DNA from: JBEKYH01 sp049511115
GTDB lineage: Bacteria; Planctomycetota; Phycisphaerae; Tepidisphaerales; Tepidisphaeraceae
Assembly (NCBI GenBank): GCA_049511115.1
Contig: JBEKYH010000037.1
Span: 1 to 18,140 of the forward strand
Direction: 5' to 3'
Length of the DNA stretch: 18,140 nt
Each line of letters begins with the position of its first letter. The stretch's first letter is position 1. The notes under the pieces are model-generated. The model did not search any database. It was not told the origin of the DNA and saw only the letters and a program-made list of their open reading frames with translations. This document shows positions 15,320 to 18,140 of this stretch, piece by piece. The translations under genes were made by a program, and so were the position numbers.

Positions 15320-15328
15320 ATTATATCA
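15320..15328 (-). promoter_or_regulatory. Extended -10 promoter of the Kai operon
   Basis: On the minus strand TGATATAAT (15328-15320) is a perfect extended -10 element (TGnTATAAT). No good -35 is visible at 16-18 bases, as is usual for this promoter class. It lies in the 110-base gap after the CLC stop codon and would give a ~70-base leader before the kaiC GTG. Confidence 0.65.
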
Positions 15329-15355
15329 AAATCGTCGCGCGGGAAATCAGGATTT

Positions 15356-16798
15356 TCAGAAGGATTGCCGGCCGCCCGAGGAAGCGCGGGCGTTTTGTTC
15401 CCGAATCACATCCCGCTCCCGAAGCGAATCGTAGATAGGAGGATTTCGCAGCAACTCGGGGATTGCGTATGCGGTAACCGACGCCGCCATCATGGGGAGA
15501 ATCAGGCCCCAGGCGCCGGTCATCTCCAGCAGCAAAACCACACCGGTCAGCGGCGAACGCACGATGGCCGTGAAGCAGGCGGCCATGGCCACAATCGCAA
15601 ATGCCGACGGTTCAAACGGCAAGTGGCGAAACTCCGAATTCACCAGGGCAAAGGCATTCCCGAGCAGAGCCCCCAGGACCAAAAGCGGCGCAAAGATGCC
15701 CCCCGGCGCGCCTGAGCCGTACGACGCCATAGTCAATACAAATCGGATCAGCAGCACCCAGGCGATAAAACTGAACGCGGTCCGGCCGGTAATGGCAAAC
15801 TGGGTCAGATTATCCCCGCCGCCGACCACCGACGGACTGAACCACGCGATAAGGCCCGCCGCTGCGCCAACTAAGAATCCCTTGGCCCCGTTCGGCCAGC
15901 CCGCCGCGCGATCAGCCAGACGCAGCGTCCACAGAACCGAGACATTAAACGCCACCCCCACAAATCCCGCCAAAAGTCCCAGCAACAGATATTCGGGCAA
16001 CACCACCGCCGAGATGGCGTCCAGCCGCGGCGTGCCAAAATCCGGCGCATTCCCAAGCATCAATCGCAATACGATGGTGGCTGTAATGCTTGCCACCAGC
16101 GCGGCGGTGAATACCCGAGCCGAAAACCGGTGTAACAGTTCCTCGACGACAAATAGCACCGCCGCCAGCGGCGCATTAAATGCAGCCGCCAGGCCCGCCC
16201 CCGCCCCGGCGGCGATGATCGTCCATGGCTCCGAGACCAGCCGTTTCAGGCCATCACCAATCAGCCGCCCGATGAGAGCACCCATCTGTACCGTCGGCCC
16301 CTCGCGTCCCATGGCCAGCCCGCTTCCAATGCTCAGCGCCCCGCCGAAGAATTTCACGGGAAGCATTAGTGCGCCGGCCGGGTGGAGGTGGCTGCGCAGA
16401 ACAGCTTCGACGCGGGGAATGCCGCTGCCGGCGGTCTGGGGCGCCAGCCGCTGGGTCAACCAGCAGCCCAGGCCGGCCCCCAACGCGCACAATCCAGTGG
16501 GCACTGCCCACATCAGCCATGGATAACCGGCGGCATGCACCCGAACAATCATTTCCCCGCGCAGATCGCTCACCCAACTCAGCGTCATGCGAAAGGCCCC
16601 CCCAACCAGTCCGGTGGCGGCTCCCGCGATCGCCGCCACGATCATCAACATCAGCCATTCCTGCGGACGGACCGGAAATTGATCCTCCCGGTCACCAATG
16701 CTGCCCGGCGGCGCCACCGCCATGGGTGGCTGTGGATGCGGCGTATCGGGCTGAACCGATCTATCCACCGCTCCCGGTTCGCTTGCAGGCATCGCCAT
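15356..16798 (-). CDS. CLC-type chloride channel / H+-Cl- antiporter
   Basis: ATG 16798 is chosen (GGTGA 7 bases upstream) over a TTG at 16825 in the same frame; an ATG two codons later is also possible. The 480-residue product has a Pro-rich cytoplasmic leader and about 16-18 hydrophobic helices from residue ~46. CLC selectivity motifs appear in order: 'GSGIP' (124-128), 'GREGP' with gating Glu166, and 'GSGAPGGIFAP' (361-371). The pair Glu219-Glu220 in 'FVVEELLHRF' matches Glu202/Glu203 of the E. coli transporter. The internal proton glutamate is therefore kept, which points to a Cl-/H+ exchanger rather than a pure channel. Such exchangers help with acid resistance and ion balance. There are no C-terminal CBS domains. 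It is divergent from the uspA-like gene and ends 110 bases before kaiC on the same strand. Confidence 0.93.
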   Translation of the reverse strand: MAMPASEPGAVDRSVQPDTPHPQPPMAVAPPGSIGDREDQFPVRPQEWLMLMIVAAIAGAATGLVGGAFRMTLSWVSDLRGEMIVRVHAAGYPWLMWAVPTGLCALGAGLGCWLTQRLAPQTAGSGIPRVEAVLRSHLHPAGALMLPVKFFGGALSIGSGLAMGREGPTVQMGALIGRLIGDGLKRLVSEPWTIIAAGAGAGLAAAFNAPLAAVLFVVEELLHRFSARVFTAALVASITATIVLRLMLGNAPDFGTPRLDAISAVVLPEYLLLGLLAGFVGVAFNVSVLWTLRLADRAAGWPNGAKGFLVGAAAGLIAWFSPSVVGGGDNLTQFAITGRTAFSFIAWVLLIRFVLTMASYGSGAPGGIFAPLLVLGALLGNAFALVNSEFRHLPFEPSAFAIVAMAACFTAIVRSPLTGVVLLLEMTGAWGLILPMMAASVTAYAIPELLRNPPIYDSLRERDVIREQNARASSGGRQSF

Positions 16799-16916
16799 GG
16801 GGTTTTCACCAATCTGCCGCTGCAATTAACAACCCATCCTGCCCAAGAGAAAGGGCCTCAATCCCGATCTACAATAGGCCGCTGACAGCAAGCGGCAAGC
16901 CAGATTGGATTTCACT

Positions 16917-17402
16917 ATGCAAAAACTGCTGGCTTTTATCGATTTTTCCCAGACGACGCCCGCCGTCTTAAAGGCGGCCAACGCGATTGCCGGCGCTTTC
17001 GACATGAAACTTCTTCTCGTGCACGTTTCCACCCCTGACGCCGAATATGAAGGGGACAAAATCCGCACCAACTTGTCACGTCACGAAGTCGCCGCCGAGA
17101 TGCGGCGTCATCACCGGGCGCTGCACATCCTGGCCCTGGAATGCCGCAAACTCGGGGTCGATGCAACCGCCCTGCTGGTAAAAAGTGTCTCCGCGCGCGG
17201 GAATCCAGCCCCCAAAATCGTGCGCGAAGCCGCTCGCCTGCGCCCTTCCTTGATCGTCATGGGAACACACGGCCACGGCCGGTTGCACGACTTGCTGCTG
17301 GGAAGCGCCAGTTCTTCCGTCGTCCGCAAGGCCCGCTGTCCCGTCCTGCTGATTCCAAGCCCCGCGACCGAGCCGCCCTGGCCAGCCAGCTCGAGGCGTT
17401 GA
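16917..17402 (+). CDS. Universal stress protein, UspA family, ATP-binding type
   Basis: ATG 16917 is preferred over a TTG four codons upstream, since the UspA fold normally begins at 'MQKLLAFIDFS'. The 161-residue protein is a single UspA domain with the first strand 'KLLAFIDFS', then 'KLLLVHVS', and the nucleotide motif G-2x-G-9x-G-S intact at Gly116, Gly119, Gly129 and Ser130 ('MGTHGHGRLHDLLLGS'), followed by 'VVRKARCPVLLIP'. It therefore probably binds ATP and acts in the cytoplasm in stress response. The C-terminus has a short Pro/Ser/Arg extension. It is divergent from the CLC gene across a 118-base gap in which only weak promoter-like boxes are visible (for example TACAAT at 16870-16875). 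Confidence 0.93.
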   Translation: MQKLLAFIDFSQTTPAVLKAANAIAGAFDMKLLLVHVSTPDAEYEGDKIRTNLSRHEVAAEMRRHHRALHILALECRKLGVDATALLVKSVSARGNPAPKIVREAARLRPSLIVMGTHGHGRLHDLLLGSASSSVVRKARCPVLLIPSPATEPPWPASSRR

Positions 17403-17414
17403 CCGCCTTCTTGT
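17394..17414 (+). terminator. Weak candidate terminator at the end of the usp gene
   Basis: AGGCG (17394-17398) and CGCCT (17404-17408) form a 5-bp stem around TTGAC, overlapping the usp stop codon, followed by the T-rich TCTTGT. It is short and has a poor T-tract. The rest of the 155-base gap to the next gene shows no clear promoter. Confidence 0.25.
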
Positions 17415-17557
17415 AAAATATTTCCGCAGGATGCCTTCAGCGCCCTTCCGTGCCGGTGGTAATACCTCTAAGCTTGGCATGTTGCACTGGGCATGGCGGA
17501 CACAGCCCTGCGTCATCTCAGCGATTTTCGACATTTCCACAGCCCATTGGAGGCACC

Positions 17558-18140
17558 ATGATGCGGCGATACGGAGTTGCCCTGACCTTCGTGTCCGTGT
17601 TCGGCTTAACCACCTCTCTCATTGCCATGACGTTGGAAGAACGGCAGCAGTATTGGGATAAATTCAGCCAGGTCATCCCGGTCGTTCCATCATTCACCAA
17701 GTGGCAGCAGGACAACAACTCCCAACCGCCCGATTACGATGCTTTTCCCAAGTCAGCCCCTCTGCCCGATCCGCTCACGTTTGCCGATGGCAAACGCAAA
17801 GTGGTGACGGCCGCCGACTGGGCCGAACGCCGCGCGGAAATCGTGAAGCTCTACGAGCAATTTGACATCGGCACCATCCCCCCCAAGCCGGCGCTGGATC
17901 AGATCATCCCCGTTGATGCCGCAGCGGCCGCAGCGCAAGCCGCTGCCGGCCGCGGCCGCCTTGGGCGCGGGCCGACCACCGGACCCGCCGGCGCTTTCGG
18001 CCGCGGCCCCACCACCGGCCCCTCCGGCTTCGCCCGCGGCCGCGCCACCACCGGCCCCTTCGCCCGCGGCGGGCGCGGCGGCGCCTTCGCCGGCCGAGGC
18101 GGCGGCCGCGGCGGCCCTCCACCGGCGCCCGGTTCCGTCA
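17558..18140 (+). CDS. Secreted CE15/glucuronoyl-esterase-like protein, N-terminal part with Gly/Arg-rich insert
   Basis: Two consecutive ATGs (17558 and 17561) follow GGAGG; the second has the better spacing of 7 bases. The frame is open to the right edge (194 codons). A signal peptide ('MRRYGVALTFVSVFGL', ending near Ala23) is followed by a ~95-residue region containing 'DYDAFPKSAPLPDPLTF', 'TAADWAERRAEIVKLYEQF' and 'IGTIPPKP'. This is the conserved N-terminal lead-in of bacterial CE15 glucuronoyl esterases and related acetyl-xylan-esterase-like hydrolases, which act on plant cell-wall polysaccharide. The alpha/beta-hydrolase core with its Ser-His-Glu/Asp triad would lie outside the window, so activity cannot be judged. 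From about residue 121 an Ala run and then a Gly/Arg/Pro/Thr-rich low-complexity segment of at least 64 residues interrupts the usual continuation. Confidence 0.75.
   Translation, partial: MMRRYGVALTFVSVFGLTTSLIAMTLEERQQYWDKFSQVIPVVPSFTKWQQDNNSQPPDYDAFPKSAPLPDPLTFADGKRKVVTAADWAERRAEIVKLYEQFDIGTIPPKPALDQIIPVDAAAAAAQAAAGRGRLGRGPTTGPAGAFGRGPTTGPSGFARGRATTGPFARGGRGGAFAGRGGGRGGPPPAPGSV
17963..18070 (+). repeat. In-frame 36-bp (12-residue) degenerate repeat, GRGPTTGP type
   Basis: Three in-frame units with Thr-Thr-Gly-Pro exactly 12 residues apart: GRGPTTGPAGAF, GRGPTTGPSGFA and RGRATTGPFARG. They lie within the esterase-like gene and are followed by RGG-type Gly/Arg sequence to the window edge. 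The DNA is almost pure G+C here, far above the rest of the gene, which suggests expansion by slippage or unequal recombination. Confidence 0.75.

Noticed and set aside
15492..16526. Plus-strand open frame of 344 codons
   Set aside because: It is antisense to the CLC gene, whose motifs are unambiguous. The frame is Pro/Ala/Asn/Arg-rich with no domain.
17470..17500. TTGGCATGTTGCA, resembling a sigma-54 promoter upstream of the esterase-like gene
   Set aside because: GG and GC are only 6 bases apart, so the spacing is wrong for sigma-54.

Overview
The window looks like the chromosome of a GC-rich, Gram-negative-type bacterium that carries a PEP-CTERM/exosortase surface system. Planctomycetota, perhaps Phycisphaerae, is my best guess. 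The basis is an exosortase with a separate EpsI protein, a very large TPR protein, short 'ATTQP'/'PTTGP' strings of a kind I associate with that class, and a secreted CE15-like esterase. This is inference from gene content; no rRNA or other phylogenetic marker is present. No tRNA, rRNA, insertion sequence, integrase or CRISPR array was seen.

Region 1 (1-10.8 kb, all minus strand) is an exopolysaccharide/exosortase locus. In transcription order it holds a PEP-CTERM protein built of HAF-type repeats (10687-9707), a Wza-type polysaccharide export lipoprotein (9518-7893) closed by a clear intrinsic terminator (7831-7857), and then a unit of exosortase (7665-6451), EpsI (6454-5468) and a 1681-residue TPR protein (5434-389). 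The start of a probable Wzz/GumC chain-length determinant (201-1) runs off the left edge. Together these would export and length-control a polysaccharide and sort PEP-CTERM proteins to the surface.

Region 2 (10.97-15.33 kb, minus strand) is a compact Kai-type operon: kaiC (15245-13473), kaiB copy 1 (13471-13136), kaiB copy 2 (13119-12715) and a soluble PAS hybrid histidine kinase (12715-10973). Gene junctions are 1 nt, 16 nt and a 1-nt overlap. An extended -10 element (15320-15328) precedes kaiC. There is no kaiA. The KaiC keeps both ATPase sites and a Ser-Ser pair at the phosphorylation position, but its C-terminus is a charged predicted coiled coil. Between this operon and the PEP-CTERM gene lies a three-unit, exactly 10-bp-phased TGTGC repeat.

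Region 3 (15.36-18.14 kb) has a CLC-type chloride/proton antiporter (minus strand), divergent from a single-domain universal stress protein (plus strand). These are followed by the 5' part of a secreted CE15/glucuronoyl-esterase-like protein, which is interrupted by an unusual Gly/Arg-rich segment with a 12-residue repeat and runs off the right edge.
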